Position numbers and translations under genes: made by a program
The notes under the pieces: generated by a model
Seen by the model: the letters and a program-made list of their open reading frames with translations, nothing else
Told to the model about the DNA's origin: nothing
The model's database searches: none
Assembly: GCF_046630445.1 (NCBI RefSeq)
Contig: NC_092335.1
Coordinates: forward strand, 631,353,501 to 631,417,500
Length of the DNA stretch: 64,000 nt
Origin: Rutidosis leptorrhynchoides
Taxonomy: Eukaryota > Streptophyta > Magnoliopsida > Asterales > Asteraceae
Direction of reading: 5' to 3'
Shown here: in pieces, positions 22,184 through 34,500 of the stretch
Layout of the letters: each line of letters begins with the position of its first letter
Position numbering within the stretch: position 1 is the stretch's first letter

Positions 22184-23911
22184 ATGTTTACCGTTGCAAT
22201 CCCAAACTCACCGAGATTCTCTCCATCGTCAAGTTTTTCTTCTTCAAATAACTTCCAATCATCGTCGGAATCATTATCTTCACCTTCGCCGTCGTTAAGT
22301 TTCCGTTATTCTAATGACGGTGGACCCACTTCTTGTTCGAGTACTCCCACACTATCAAAAAGAAAAAGACCTACTAAGTTGGCTATTCCAGTAAGTTCCT
22401 TTAGTTTTTCTGGCATGGTTACGCCGCCGTTAAAAACGATGGATGACCGGTGGAATGAGGTGGAGGTTGACGGAGATGGGTTTTCCGTTTATTGCAAAAA
22501 AGGGAAACGCGACATTATGGAAGATCGGTTTAAAGCCGTAAAGTTTAATGGACAACATATACAGGTAATACTAATAGCTTTTTATTTATTTTATTTTTTT
22601 TTCATATCGTTTTAGTCTTATTTGACAAACACACTCCTATCATCATGAATATCCAATACTCATAGTTTAATGGATACAACATACATTTATCCATAAATAA
22701 TTTACACGGTAAAAGTATTTGATTAGTATATGCAACAAATTCTTGTTTTGGTACATAAATTCCTAAGTGTACATACATAAGTTTAAAATATAAACTTCTT
22801 TTTTTGCAGGCGTTTTTTTGGTATTTTTGATGGGCATGGAGGAACAAAAGCTGTTGAATTTGCAGCCGAAAATCTCGATAAAAACATTTTAATTGAAGTA
22901 GAAAAGATGGGTGACATGAGTATAATTGAAGCTGTTAAACAAGGTTACATGAATACAGATACACAATTTTTAGATAAAGATCAACATGGTGGAACTTGTT
23001 GTGTGACCGCCATTGTTAGAGATAAAACTCTCATTGTATCAAACGCCGGTGATTGTCGTGCGTTGGTGAGCGTTGGTGGAGTTGCCACGCCCCTCACATC
23101 CGATCATCGACTCTCAAGACATGACGAAAAGCTTAGAATCGAAGCACTCGTAAGCATCTATTCATTACAAAAAGTCTATCATATAGACCCGGCCAATGGG
23201 TTAGCTATTGTAATACATATACATATACATATTACATATAAGGCATAATATGACATTAATAAATGACAATTGGTTTAATATGATAACGGTCAAAGAATAA
23301 CCTGGTTAGATCACGTTCATTACAGTTAAAATACTTCTTTTCTGATTAAGTAATTAGTCTGAAAAACCTTATTCGTTTACCTGTCAATCCGTGTACCGAT
23401 GAACAAACTCTCACATGCCATGACTATATAATGTCTTGTTTTACATTAATATTTATCTAATATGAATTGACCATTTAGAGACAATATGATTTTTTTTTTA
23501 ATTAGTGATTGTTAATTGTTAATATGTATGGTTGATCTGCAGGGTGGGTATGTTGATAATAGTCATGGTGTTCCTAGAGTTAATGGATCGCTAGCGGTTT
23601 CAAGAAGTATTGGTGATGGAAGCCTTAAACAATGGATAACTGCTGAACCCGAAACAAAACTTCTAAAAATTGTGCCTGATTTTGAGTTTTTAATCTTAGC
23701 TTCGGATGGGTTATGGGACAAAGTGAGCAATCAAGAAGCAATTGATTTAGCTAGACCGTTTTGTGTGGGCAGCGATAAGTTGCAACCCGTATTGGGTTGC
23801 AGAAAGTTGGTTGAGTTGTCGGCTTCTCGAGGGTCCGTTGATGATATTAGTGTGATGATAGTTCAGTTGGGACGTTTCGTTGATGACCTTTTTATATATG
23901 GAGATTGTTGA
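22184..23911 (+). CDS. protein phosphatase 2C, AP2C-like (group B), frame disrupted in exon 2
   Basis: Three exons: 22184-22564, 22810-23149 and 23543-23911, all with GT-AG introns. Product of about 362 residues; Arabidopsis AP2C1 is near 400. A Ser-rich N-terminus is followed by a MAP-kinase docking motif Lys-Arg-Lys-Arg-Pro-Thr-Lys-Leu-Ala-Ile-Pro (residues 59-69). Catalytic PP2C motifs follow: Met-Glu-Asp in exon 1; Asp-Gly-His-Gly-Gly and Asn-Ala-Gly-Asp-Cys-Arg-Ala in exon 2; Ser-Asp-Gly-Leu-Trp-Asp and Val-Asp-Asp-Ile-Ser-Val-Met in exon 3. Known AP2C enzymes dephosphorylate stress MAP kinases using Mg/Mn. Odd: the exon 2 frame fits only if the T7 run at 22813-22819 had six bases, so this is either a pseudogenising insertion or a homopolymer error. 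A MITE abuts the 5' side and a copia element lies 200 bp downstream. Confidence 0.88.
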
Positions 23912-24111
23912 TCGAGTGTGTACTAATCAGGCAGCTAGTGAGCTTGATTTTCACAATGGTTTTTAGAGGTCATTTAAGTAGATTATCTTACATTTGAATA
24001 ACACAATTCGTTTATTCTTTATTATAGTTGATTAATTGTAAATAAGATCAATGTATCATATTTGATAATATTTTGTATATTATTACTCCCTAGTAGTTAC
24101 ATTGATGGTAG

Positions 24112-24628
24112 TGTTGTGATTTATGAGGATCGCCTGGACGTTGGTACACAAATTTGAGAGAAAATAACTCTATTACTCACAAGAATAGATTACAGAGTAT
24201 TACAAAACTCAAATAAACAAAAAACTCTCAAACTAACACTAGGAATTCTCACCACTAGGGTGTATTCACTCTTGGTTATGATTACACTTTAACTCACACA
24301 CACTAACTAGGTGTGATTACACTTTTCTGAATGCATTACAATGAAAGTTTCCACCTCTATTTATAGGAAAAATTTGAGGAGGTGGAAAAGTGTGAACGCT
24401 AGATGGTGTGAACGCAGAAAAGGGTGGCTAGCCGTAATCGTTTCCAATTTGAATACTTCAATATGAGTTGTCAAACAAGTGGCAAGCCGTAATTATTTCC
24501 AACTTTGCTTCTTCCATGTCCATAGTCAAAATTGGCAACTTTGAATATCTAGTATCTTCTAGATTGCGGCTAGAATGGAGACATCTAACGGCATCTAGAA
24601 GACACTAGATTACGGATGGAACTTATCA
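24112..24628 (-). repeat. 3' LTR of copia element
   Basis: 517 bp. On the minus strand it starts TGATAAGTTCC and ends AAATCACAACA. It matches 48902-49368 closely, with some length difference between the two. The purine tract abuts it on the element side. Confidence 0.93.
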
Positions 24629-25020
24629 ATTCTCCCCCTCCAGCCGTATACAGGGAAACCACATCCCGGTTATGTCTCTGCATAACATTAGCTTCTCTCG
24701 AGTCACCACCTTTGTCAACATATCCGCAGGATTCTCCTTTGTATGGATCTTCACTAGTCTCAGCAGTTGTCGATCAATTACCTCGCGTATCCAATGATAG
24801 CGAATATCAATATGTTTTGTACGGGAATGGTACATGGAGTTCTTGCTCAAATCTAGAGCACTCTGACTGTCACAATATATCTTGTACTCCTTTTGCTTGA
24901 TTCCAAATTCTTGGAGATAACGCTTTAACCACAACATTTCTTTTCCAGCTTCTGCGGCAGCAATATACTCTGCTTCAGTTGTGGATAATGCAACACACTT
25001 TTATAGTCTTGACTACCATG
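24629..25020 (-). pseudogene. copia RNase H (3' piece)
   Basis: C-terminal part of copia RNase H. Cys-Asp-Ser-Gln-Ser-Ala-Leu-Asp-Leu-Ser-Lys-Asn and His-Ile-Asp-Ile-Arg-Tyr-His-Trp-Ile-Arg are visible, then Asn-Pro-Ala-Asp-Met-Leu-Thr-Lys, the usual copia C-terminus. It is separated from the rest of pol by the chromovirus tandem. Fossil. Confidence 0.9.
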
Positions 25021-25025
25021 AAACA

Positions 25026-25295
25026 TGAAATGTCCCGTTCTTATTGATTAAAACGTTCCATATTAATTGATTTCGTTGCGAGGTTTTGACCTCTATATGA
25101 GACGTTTTTCAAAGACTGCATTCATTTTTAAAACAAACCATAACCTTTATTTCATAAATAAAGGTTTAAAAAGCTTTACGTAGATTATCAAATAATGATA
25201 ATCTAAAATATCCTGTTTACACACGACCATTACATAATGGTTTACAATACAAATATGTTACATTGAAATCAGTTTCTTGAATGCAGTTTTTACAC
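25026..25295 (-). repeat. left LTR remnant of tandem
   Basis: About 270 bp matching the first 270 bp (plus-strand sense) of the complete LTRs at 28251 and 38102, starting TGAAATGTCCCG next to the AAACA duplication. Confidence 0.88.
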
Positions 25296-26255
25296 CTTTG
25301 GTGCAGAACCCCGAGTGATACTTTTCACACCTTTGGCATAGCTGCTTCTGATTGTTGTTGTTGTTGCGGTTATTATTGTTGTTGGGATGATTGTTGTAGT
25401 TGCTGTTGTTGTTGTTGTTGTTGGGCCGTTTGTTGTAGTTGCGATTGATGTTGCGATTGTTGGGATAGTTGTTGCGATTATTGTTGTAATTACTGTTGTT
25501 GTTGTATTGGTGATTCTTATCACCGTTTTCCTCCCACTTTCTTTTGACTTGCTTCATATTGGCCTCTTCAGCAGTCTGTTCTTTAATTCTTTCTTCAATC
25601 TGGTTCACTAGTTTGTGAGCCATTCTACATGCCTGTTGTATGGAGGCGGGCTCGTGTGAACTTATATCTTCTTGGATTCTTTCCGGTAATCCTTTCACAA
25701 ATGCGTCGATCTTCTCTTCCTCATCTTCGAACGCTCCCGGACACAATAAGCACAATTCTGTGAATCGTCTTTCGTACGTGGTAATATCAAATCCTTGGTT
25801 CGTAACCCTCTAAGTTCTGTCTTGAGCTTATTGACCTCGGTTCTGGGACGGTACTTCTCGTTCATCAAGTGCTTGAATGCTGACCACGGTAGTGCGTAAG
25901 CATCATCTTGTCCTACTTGTTCTAGATAGGTATTCCACCATGTTAACGCAGAACCTGTGAAGGTATGCGTAGCGTACTTCACTTTGTCCTCTTCAGTACA
26001 CTTACTTATGGCAAACACCGATTCGACCTTCTCGGTCCACCGTTTCAATCCGATCGGTCCTTCGGTTCCATCAAATTCCAAAGGTTTGCAGGCAGTGAAT
26101 TCTTTGTAGGTGCATCCTACACGATTTCTTGTACTGCTAGATCCAAGGTTATTGTTGGTATGTAGCGCAGCCTGTACTGCGGCTATGTTTGAAGCAAGAA
26201 AGGCACGAAATTCCTCTTCACTCATATTAAAGGTGTGTCGAGTAGTCGGTGCCAT
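25296..26255 (-). pseudogene. gag remnant, tandem unit A
   Basis: Same gag as in copies 1 and B: Met-Ala-Pro-Thr-Thr-Arg-His start, Leu-Thr-Trp-Trp-Asn capsid motif, Asn-rich tract and first Cys/His cluster. The later part of gag and all of pol are missing from this unit. Fossil. Confidence 0.85.
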
Positions 26256-26606
26256 TTCCTTCAAAATAGTCAAATGAAACGAGTTAATCATATAGAATAT
26301 CAAGAGTAGTCAATAGTATTTCGTAGCGTAATATGAACTTATTTATAAAAGCTCTTTCTTCATATTAGCGTTTTATACTCTTTAATTCGGGTAGTACCTA
26401 CCCGTTAAGTTCATACTTAGTAGCTAACATACCATTTCAACTACTACAATTCTATATGAAAAACTAATCACAAAAAAAATATATATATATATCATATTCA
26501 AACCTTTATACAATAATTTGCAAACTTACAATACCGCTATTTTACATATAGCATGAAATATAGCACATAAAACTTTGATACAAAGTAGTTGCGAAGATAA
26601 TTCTAG

Positions 26607-27290
26607 TTAATAAATAAGGCGTTCAGCAAAGGCAACAAAGACACGTAATTCATACGTCCAGAAATAAGTCATGCATTCTGGTTTTACTAATACCACTTCC
26701 CATCCTTGGTCTTGCGGAACGTAACCGTTGTGACCGATAGTATGACAACGTGTTGTAACGTCGTCAAAAGGGCGAAGGTTACGTAATGACCAACAGTCTC
26801 GTAATAACCTAAAAACCTCATTTCTTACCCCAATTACCGACTCCGTCACTTGTGGGAACGTTTTGTTTAATAGTTGTAGCCCGATGTTCTTTTTCTCACT
26901 TTGGTGAGAAGCGAACATTACTAACCCATAAGCATAACATGCTTCTTTATGTTGCATGTTAGCCGCTTTTTCTAAATCATGAAGTCCTATATTCGGATAC
27001 ATTGAGTCAAAATAATTTCTTAACCCGTTGCGTAAAATAGCATCTGGGTTCCCCGCAATATATGCGTCAAAGTAAACACATCGTAACTTATGGGTTTCCC
27101 AATGTGATATCCCCCATCTTTCAAATGAAAGCCTTTTATAAACCAAGGCATTCTTGGAACGTTCTTCAAATGTCTTACAAACGGATTTTGCCATAAATAG
27201 TTGTGCCGAGGAATTCTGACCGACTCTAGACAAGATTTCATCAATCATGTCTCCGGGTAAGTCTTCTAAAATATTGGGTTGTCTATCCAT
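26607..27290 (-). CDS. F-box protein (At2g35280-like), tandem unit A
   Basis: 227-residue open frame with the same layout as 3583-4266: N-terminal F-box (Glu-Asp-Leu-Pro-Gly-Asp-Met-Ile-Asp-Glu-Ile-Leu-Ser-Arg-Val), a central Sel1-like Leu-Glu-Lys-Ala-Ala-x-Met-Gln-His-Lys-Glu-Ala segment, and the C-terminal Cys/His/Trp region of the At2g35280-type family. It differs from unit B at about five residues and from copy 1 at about twenty. It lies 136 bp downstream of the acidic ORF and 350 bp upstream of gag. Inference: a captured host gene that could bind SKP1; expression is unknown. Confidence 0.78.
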   Translation of the reverse strand: MDRQPNILEDLPGDMIDEILSRVGQNSSAQLFMAKSVCKTFEERSKNALVYKRLSFERWGISHWETHKLRCVYFDAYIAGNPDAILRNGLRNYFDSMYPNIGLHDLEKAANMQHKEACYAYGLVMFASHQSEKKNIGLQLLNKTFPQVTESVIGVRNEVFRLLRDCWSLRNLRPFDDVTTRCHTIGHNGYVPQDQGWEVVLVKPECMTYFWTYELRVFVAFAERLIY

Positions 27291-27425
27291 TTTGTGTTTT
27301 TATACTGTAAAATAGACAAGAGTTAGATTCATAAAATATACTTATTAATACAAGCAATTTTTACATATATCGTAAAGCATAAGCACACTATATTACATAT
27401 ATTACACCGCACAAATACAACTATC

Positions 27426-28034
27426 TTATTCCGACTCACTCGTTTCTTCTTTTTCGAACTTGGTTCTTTTTGCTAAGTTTTTAGGGATATATGATGTTCC
27501 CCTAATACGAGCCGTCGTTTTCCACATTGGTCTAGAAAAACCTAGTGGTTTAGAGGTTCCCGGGTTATTGTTACAACTTAAGAAATACGGGTGTTGACGA
27601 TACATATAAAGTTCATCGGGGTTAGAATCAGATTTCTCTATTTTTATGCCCTTTCCCTTATTGTTCTCTTTTGCCTTTTTAAATTCAGTTGGGGTAATTT
27701 CTATAACATCATCGGAATCCTCGTCGGGATCCGATTCATCGGAGAATTGGTAATCCTCCCAATATTTTGCTTCCTTGGCGGAAACACCGTTGACCATAAT
27801 TAACTTTGGTCGGTTGGTTGAGGATTTTCTTCTACTTAACCATTTTATTATTTCCCCCACTGGTTCTTCTTCCGGTTTCGATTCTTCTTCCGGTTCCGAT
27901 TCTTCTTCCGGTTCCGACTCTTCTTCTGGTTCCTCTTCGGGAACTTGTGAATCAGTCCACGAATCATTCCAATTTACATTTGACTCTTCATTATTATTAC
28001 GTGAGTCAATGGGACTAGTTCTAGAGGTAGACAT
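27426..28034 (-). CDS. acidic accessory protein, tandem unit A
   Basis: 202-residue open frame, first after the 5' LTR. The N-terminus is Met-Ser-Thr-Ser-Arg-Thr-Ser-Pro, followed by a run of Glu-Glu-Glu-Ser-(Glu/Lys)-Pro repeats (residues about 32-60), a basic Arg-Arg-Lys-Ser-Ser stretch that could act as a nuclear signal, a second acidic patch (Ser-Asp-Glu-Ser-Asp-Pro-Asp-Glu-Asp), and a conserved C-terminal half ending Glu-Glu-Thr-Ser-Glu-Ser-Glu. No known domain. The repeat number is higher than in unit B. Function unknown. Confidence 0.6.
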   Translation of the reverse strand: MSTSRTSPIDSRNNNEESNVNWNDSWTDSQVPEEEPEEESEPEEESEPEEESKPEEEPVGEIIKWLSRRKSSTNRPKLIMVNGVSAKEAKYWEDYQFSDESDPDEDSDDVIEITPTEFKKAKENNKGKGIKIEKSDSNPDELYMYRQHPYFLSCNNNPGTSKPLGFSRPMWKTTARIRGTSYIPKNLAKRTKFEKEETSESE

Positions 28035-28250
28035 CTATCACATAATATCAAACACGTTAAGAGATTAATATATCACATAATATTCACATGTTAAAAATAT
28101 ATAGTTTCCAACAAAATTTGTTAAGCAATCTTTTTTTTTTTTTCAAGTAAACACAGTCGAAGTCCAGACTCACTAATGCATCCTAACAAACTCGATAAGA
28201 CACACTAATAAAAAATTCTGGTTCTCTAAGACCAACGCTCGGATACCAAC

Positions 28251-31200
28251 TGAAATGTCCCGTTCTTATTGATTAAAAACGTTCCATATTAATTGATTTC
28301 GTTGCGAGGTTTTGACCTCTATATGAGACGTTTTTCAAAGACTGCATTCATTTTTAAAACAAACCATAACCTTTATTTCATAAATAAAGGTTTAAAAAGC
28401 TTTACGTAGATTATCAAATAATGATAATCTAAAATATCCTGTTTACACAAGACCATTACATAATGGTTTACAATACAAATATGTTACATTGAAATCAGTT
28501 TCTTGAATGCAGTTTTTACACAATATCATACAAACATGGACTCCAAATCTTGTCTTTATTTTAGTATGCAACAGCGGAAGCTCTTAGTATTCACCTGAGA
28601 ATAAACATGCTTTAAACGTCAACAAAAATGTTGGTGAGTTATAGGTTTAACCTATATATATCAAATCGTAACAATAGACCACAAGATTTCATATTTCAAT
28701 ACACATCCCATACATAGAGATAAAAAAATCATTCATATGGTGAACACCTGGTAACCGACATTAACAAGATGCATATATAAGAATATCCCCATCATTCCGG
28801 GACACCCTTCGGATATGATATAAATTTCGAAGTACTAAAGCATCCGGTACTTTGGATGGGGTTTGTTAGGCCCAATAGATCTATCTTTAGGATTCGCGTC
28901 AATTAGGGTGTCTGTTCCCTAATTCTTAGATTACCAGACTTAATAAAAAGGGGCATATTTGATTTCGATAATTCAACCATAGAATGTAGTTTCACGTACT
29001 TGTGTCTATTTTGTAAATCATTTATAAAACCTGCATGTATTCTCATCCCAAAAATATTAGATTTTATAAGTGGGACTATAACTCACTTTCACAGATTTTT
29101 ACTTCGTCGGGAAGTAAGACTTGGCCACTGGTTGATTCACGAACCTATAACAATATATACATATATATCAAAGTATGTTCAAAATATATTTACAATACTT
29201 TTAATACATTTTGATGTTTTAAGTTTATTAAGTCAGCTGTCCTCGTTAGTATCCTACAACTAGTTGTCCACAGTTAGATGTACAGAAATAAATCGATAAA
29301 TATTATCTTGAATCAATCCACGACCCAGTGTATACGTATCTCAGTATTGATCACAACTCAAACTATATATATATTTTGGAATCAACCTCAACCCTGTATA
29401 GCTAACTCCAACATTCACATATAGAGTGTCTATGGTTGTTCCGCAATATATATATAGATGGGTCAACATGATAGGTCAAAACATTGTATACGTGTCTATG
29501 GTATCTCAAGATTACATAATATACAATATAAGTTGATTAAGTTATGGTTGGAATAGATTTATTACTAACTTTCACGTAGGTAAAATGAGTAGTTTTTAAC
29601 AATCTTGTTTTACTCGCCATTTCTTCGTTTCTAATCCGTTTTGAGTGATTCTAGTGGCCACGGTTTCGTATTGAACTTAAATTTATGAATCTAAACAGAA
29701 AAAGTATAAGTTTATAGTCGGAAATACAAGTTACAAGTCATTTTTGAAAGAGGTAGTCATTTCCGTCGAAAGAACGACATCTTGATGACCATTTTGAAAA
29801 ACATACTTTCACTTTGAGTTTAACCATGATTTTTGGATATAGTTTCATGTTCATAAGAAAAATCATTTTTCCAGAAGTATAGCTTTTAAATCAAAGTTCT
29901 TCTTAGCTTTTAATTATCCCAACCAAAACAGCCCCCGGTTTACTACGACGGCCTATATCCAGTTTTATGGTGTTTATCGTTTTTCCGGGTTTTAAATCAT
30001 TAAGTTAGCATATAATATAGATATAGAACATGTGTTTAGTTGATTTTAAAAGTCTAGTTAGAAGGATTAACTTTATTTGCGAACAAGTTTAGAATTAACT
30101 AAACTATGTTCTAGTGATTATAAGTTTATAACGTTGAATAAGACAGCTTTTTATGTATGAATCGAATGATGTTATGAACATCATTACTACCTCAAGTTCC
30201 TAGGATAAACCTACTGGAAATGATAAAAATGGATCTAGCTTCAAAGGATCCTTGAATGGCTTGAAAGTTCTTGAAGCAGAATCATGACACGAAAACAATT
30301 TCAAGTAAGATTTCCACTCGAAATAAGATTGTTATAGTTATAGAAATTGAATTAAAGTTTGAATATGATTATTACCTTGTATTAGAAAGATAACCTACTG
30401 TAAGTAACAAAGGTTTCTTGATCTTGGATGATTACTTGGAATGGATTTAGAAAACTTGGAAGTAAACTTGCAATCTTGGAAGTATTCTTGATTTTATGAA
30501 ACTAGAACTTTTGGAATTTATGAAGAACACTTAGAACTTGAAGATAGAACTTGAGAGAGATCAATTAGATGAAGAAAATTGAAGAATGAAAGTGTTTGTA
30601 GGTGTTTTTGGTCGTTGGTGTATGGATTAGATATAAAGGATATGTAATTTTGTTTTCATATAAATAAGTCATGAATGATTACTCATATTTTTGTAATTTT
30701 ATGAGATATTTCATGCTAGTTGCCAAATTATGGTTCCCACATGTGTTAGGTGACTCACATGGGCTGCTAAGAGCTGATCATTGGAGTGTATATACCAATA
30801 GTACATACATCTAAAAGCTGTGTATTGTACGAGTACGAATACGGGTGCATACGAGTAGAATTGTTGATGAAATTGAACGAGGATGTAATTGTAAGCATTT
30901 TTGTTAAGTTGAAGTATTTTGATAAGTGTCTTGAAGTCTTTCAAAAGTGTATGAATACATATTAAAACACTACATGTATATACATTTTAACTGAGTCGTT
31001 AAGTCATCGTTAGTCGTTACATGTAAGTGTTGTTTTGAAACCTTTAGGTTAACGGTCTTGTTAAATGTTGTTAACCCAATGTTTATAATATCAAAAGAGA
31101 TTTTAAATTATTATATTATCATGATATTATGATGTACGAATATCTCTTAATATGATATATATACATTAAATGTCGTTACAACGATAATCGTTACATATAT

Positions 31201-31520
31201 GTCTCGTTTCAAAATCATTAAGTTAGTAGTCTTGTTTTTACATATGTAGTTCATTGTTAATATACTTAATGATATGTTTACTTATCATTATATCATGTTA
31301 ACTATATATATATAACCATATATATGTCATCATATAGCTTTTACAAGTTTTAACGTTCGTGAATCACCGGTCAACTTGGGTGGTCAATTGTCTATATGAA
31401 ACCTATTTCAATTAATCAAGTCTTAACAAGTTTGATTGCTTAACATGTTGGGAACACTTAATCATGTAAATAACAATTTCATTTAATATATATAAACATG
31501 GAAAAGTTCGGGTCACTACA
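28251..31520 (-). repeat. complete middle LTR of tandem
   Basis: 3.27 kb, TG...CA. On its left is the PBS of unit A (minus-strand TGGTATCCGAGCG). On its right is the purine-rich 3' end of unit B (AACGGGTAGGTAC). It therefore belongs to both units. Confidence 0.93.
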
Positions 31521-31557
31521 GTACCTACCCGTTAAATAAATTTCGTCCCGAAATTTT

Positions 31558-34500
31558 AAGCAGTTGGAGGTGTTGACGTATCTTCTGGAAATAAGTGCGG
31601 GTATTTCTTCTTTATCTGGTCTTCTCATTCCCAGGTGAACTCGGGTCTTCTACGAGTATTCCATCGAACCTTAACAATTGGTATCTTGTTTTGCTTAAGT
31701 CTTTTAACCTCACGATCCATTATTTCGACAGGTTCTTCGATAAATTGAAGTTTTTTGTTGATTTGGATTTCATCTAACGGAATAGTGAGATCTTCTTTAG
31801 CAAAACATTTCTTCAAATTCGAGACGTGGAAAGTGTTATGTAAAGCCGCGAGTTGTTGAGGTAACTCAAGTCGGTAAGCTACTGGTCCGACACGATCAAT
31901 AATCTTGAATGGTCCAATATACCTTGGATTTAATTTCCCTCGTTTACCAAATCAAACAATGCCTTTCCAAGGTGCAACTTTAAGCATGACCATCTCTCCA
32001 ATTTCAAATTCTATATCTTTTCTTTTAATGTCAGCGTAGCTCTTTTGTCGACTTTGGGCGGTTTTCAACCGTTGTTGAATTTGGATGATCTTCTCGGTAG
32101 TTTCTTGTATTATCTCCGGACCCGTAATCTGTCTATCCCCCACTTCACTCCAACAAATCGGAGACCTGCACTTTCTACCATAAAGTGCTTCAAACGGCGC
32201 CATCTCAATGCTTGAATGGTAGCTATTGTTGTAGAAAAATTCTGCTAACGGTAGATGTCGATCCCAAGTGTTTCCAAAATCAATAACACATGCTCGTAGC
32301 ATGTCTTCAAGCGTTTATATCGTCCTTTCACTCTGCCCATCAGTTTGTGGATGATAGGCAGTACTCATGTCTAGACGAGTTCCTAATGCTTGCTGTAATG
32401 TCTGCCAGAATCTTGAAATAAATCTGCCATCCCTATCAGAGATAATAGAGATTGGTATTCCATGTCTAGAGACGACTTCCTTCAAATACAGTCGTGCTAA
32501 CTTCTCCATCTTGTCATCTTCTCTTATTGGCAGGAAGTGTGCTGATTTGGTGAGACGATCAACTATTACCCCAATAGTATCAAAACCACTTGCAGTCCTT
32601 GGCAATTTAGTGATGAAATCCATGGTAATGTTTTCCCATTTCCATTCCGGGATTTCGGGTTGTTGAAGTAGACCTGATGGTTTCTGATGCTTAGCTTTAA
32701 CCTTAGAACACGTCAAACATTCTCCTACGTATTTAGCAACATCGGCTTTCATACCCGGCCACCAAAAATGTTTCTTGAGATCCTTGTACATCTTCCCCGT
32801 TCCAGGATGTATTAAGTATCTGGTTTTATGAGCTTCTCTAAGTACCATTTCTCTCATATCTCTAAATTTTGGTACCCAAATCCTTTCAGCCCTATACCGG
32901 GTTCCGTCTTCCCCAATATTAAGATGCTTCTTCGATCCTTTGGGTATTTCATCCTTTAAATTTCCCTCTTTTAAAACTCCTTGTTGCGCCTCCTTTATTT
33001 GAGTAGTAAGGTTATTGTGAATCATTATATTCATAGATTTTACTCGAATGGGTTCTCTGTCCTTCCTGCTCAAGGCGTCGGCTACCACATTTGCCTTCCC
33101 CGGGTGGTAACGAATCTCAAAGTCGTAATCATTCAACAATTCAATCCACCTACGCTGCCTCATATTCAGTTGTTTCTGATTAAATATGTGTTGAAGACTT
33201 TTGTGGTCGGTATATATAATACTTTTGACCCCATATAAGTAGTGCCTCCAAGTCTTTAATGCAAAAACAACCGCGCCTAATTCCAAATCATGCTTCGTAT
33301 AATTTTGTTCGTGAATCTTCAATTGTCTAGACGCATAAGCAATCACCTTCGTTCGTTGCATTAATACATAACCGAGACCTTGCTTTGATGCGTCACAATA
33401 AATCACAAAATCATCATTCCCTTCAGGCAATGACAATATAGGTGCCGTAGTTAGCTTTTTCTTCAATAACTGAAACGCTTTCTCTTGTTCATTCTTCCAT
33501 TCAAATTTCTTCCCTTTATGCGTTAATGCAGTCAAGGGTTTTGCTATTCTGGAAAAGTCTTGGATGAACCTTCTGTAGTAACCAGCTAGTCCTAAAAACT
33601 GGCGTATGTGTTTCGGAGTTTTCGGGGTTTCCCACTTTTCAACAGTTTCTATCTTTGCCGGATCCACCTTAATACCTTCTTTGTTCACTATGTGACCGAG
33701 GAATTGAACTTCTTCCAACCAAAATGCACACTTTGAAAACTTAGCGTACAATTCTTCCTTCCTCAATACTTCTAACACCTTTCTCAAATGTTCACCGTGT
33801 TCTTGGTCATTCTTTGAGTAAATAAGTATGTCATCAATGAAAACAATGACAAACTTGTCAAGGTATGGTCCACACACTCGGTTCATAAGGTCCATGAACA
33901 CAGCTGGTGCATTAGTTAAACCAAACGGCATGACCATAAACTCGTAATGACCGTAACGTGTTCTGAAAGTAGTCTTTGGAATATCATCTTCTTTCACCCG
34001 CATTTGATGATACCCGGAACGTAAGTCAATCTTTGAATAAATAGACGAGCCTTGTAGTTGATCAAATAAGTCGTCGATTCTCGGTAGTGGGTAGCGGTTC
34101 TTGATGGTAAGTTTGTTCAACTCTCGGTAGTCGATACACAACCTGAATGTACCATCTTTCTTCTTGACAAACAAAACAGAAGCTCCCCACGGTGATGTGC
34201 TTGGTCGAATGAAACCACGCTCTAAAATTTCTTGTAATTGGGTTTGCAGTTCTTTCATCTCGCTGGGTGTGAGTCTGTAAGGAGCACGAGCTATTGGTGC
34301 AGCTCCTGGTACAAGATCTATTTGAAATTCAACGGATCGATGTGGGGGTAATCCCGGTAATTCTTTCGGAAATACATCGGGAAATTCTTTTGCGACGGGA
34401 ACATCATTGATGCTCTTTTCTTCAGTTTGTACTTTCTCGACGTGTGCTAGAACAGCATAGCAACCTTTTCTTATTAGTTTTTGTGCCTTCAAATTACTAA

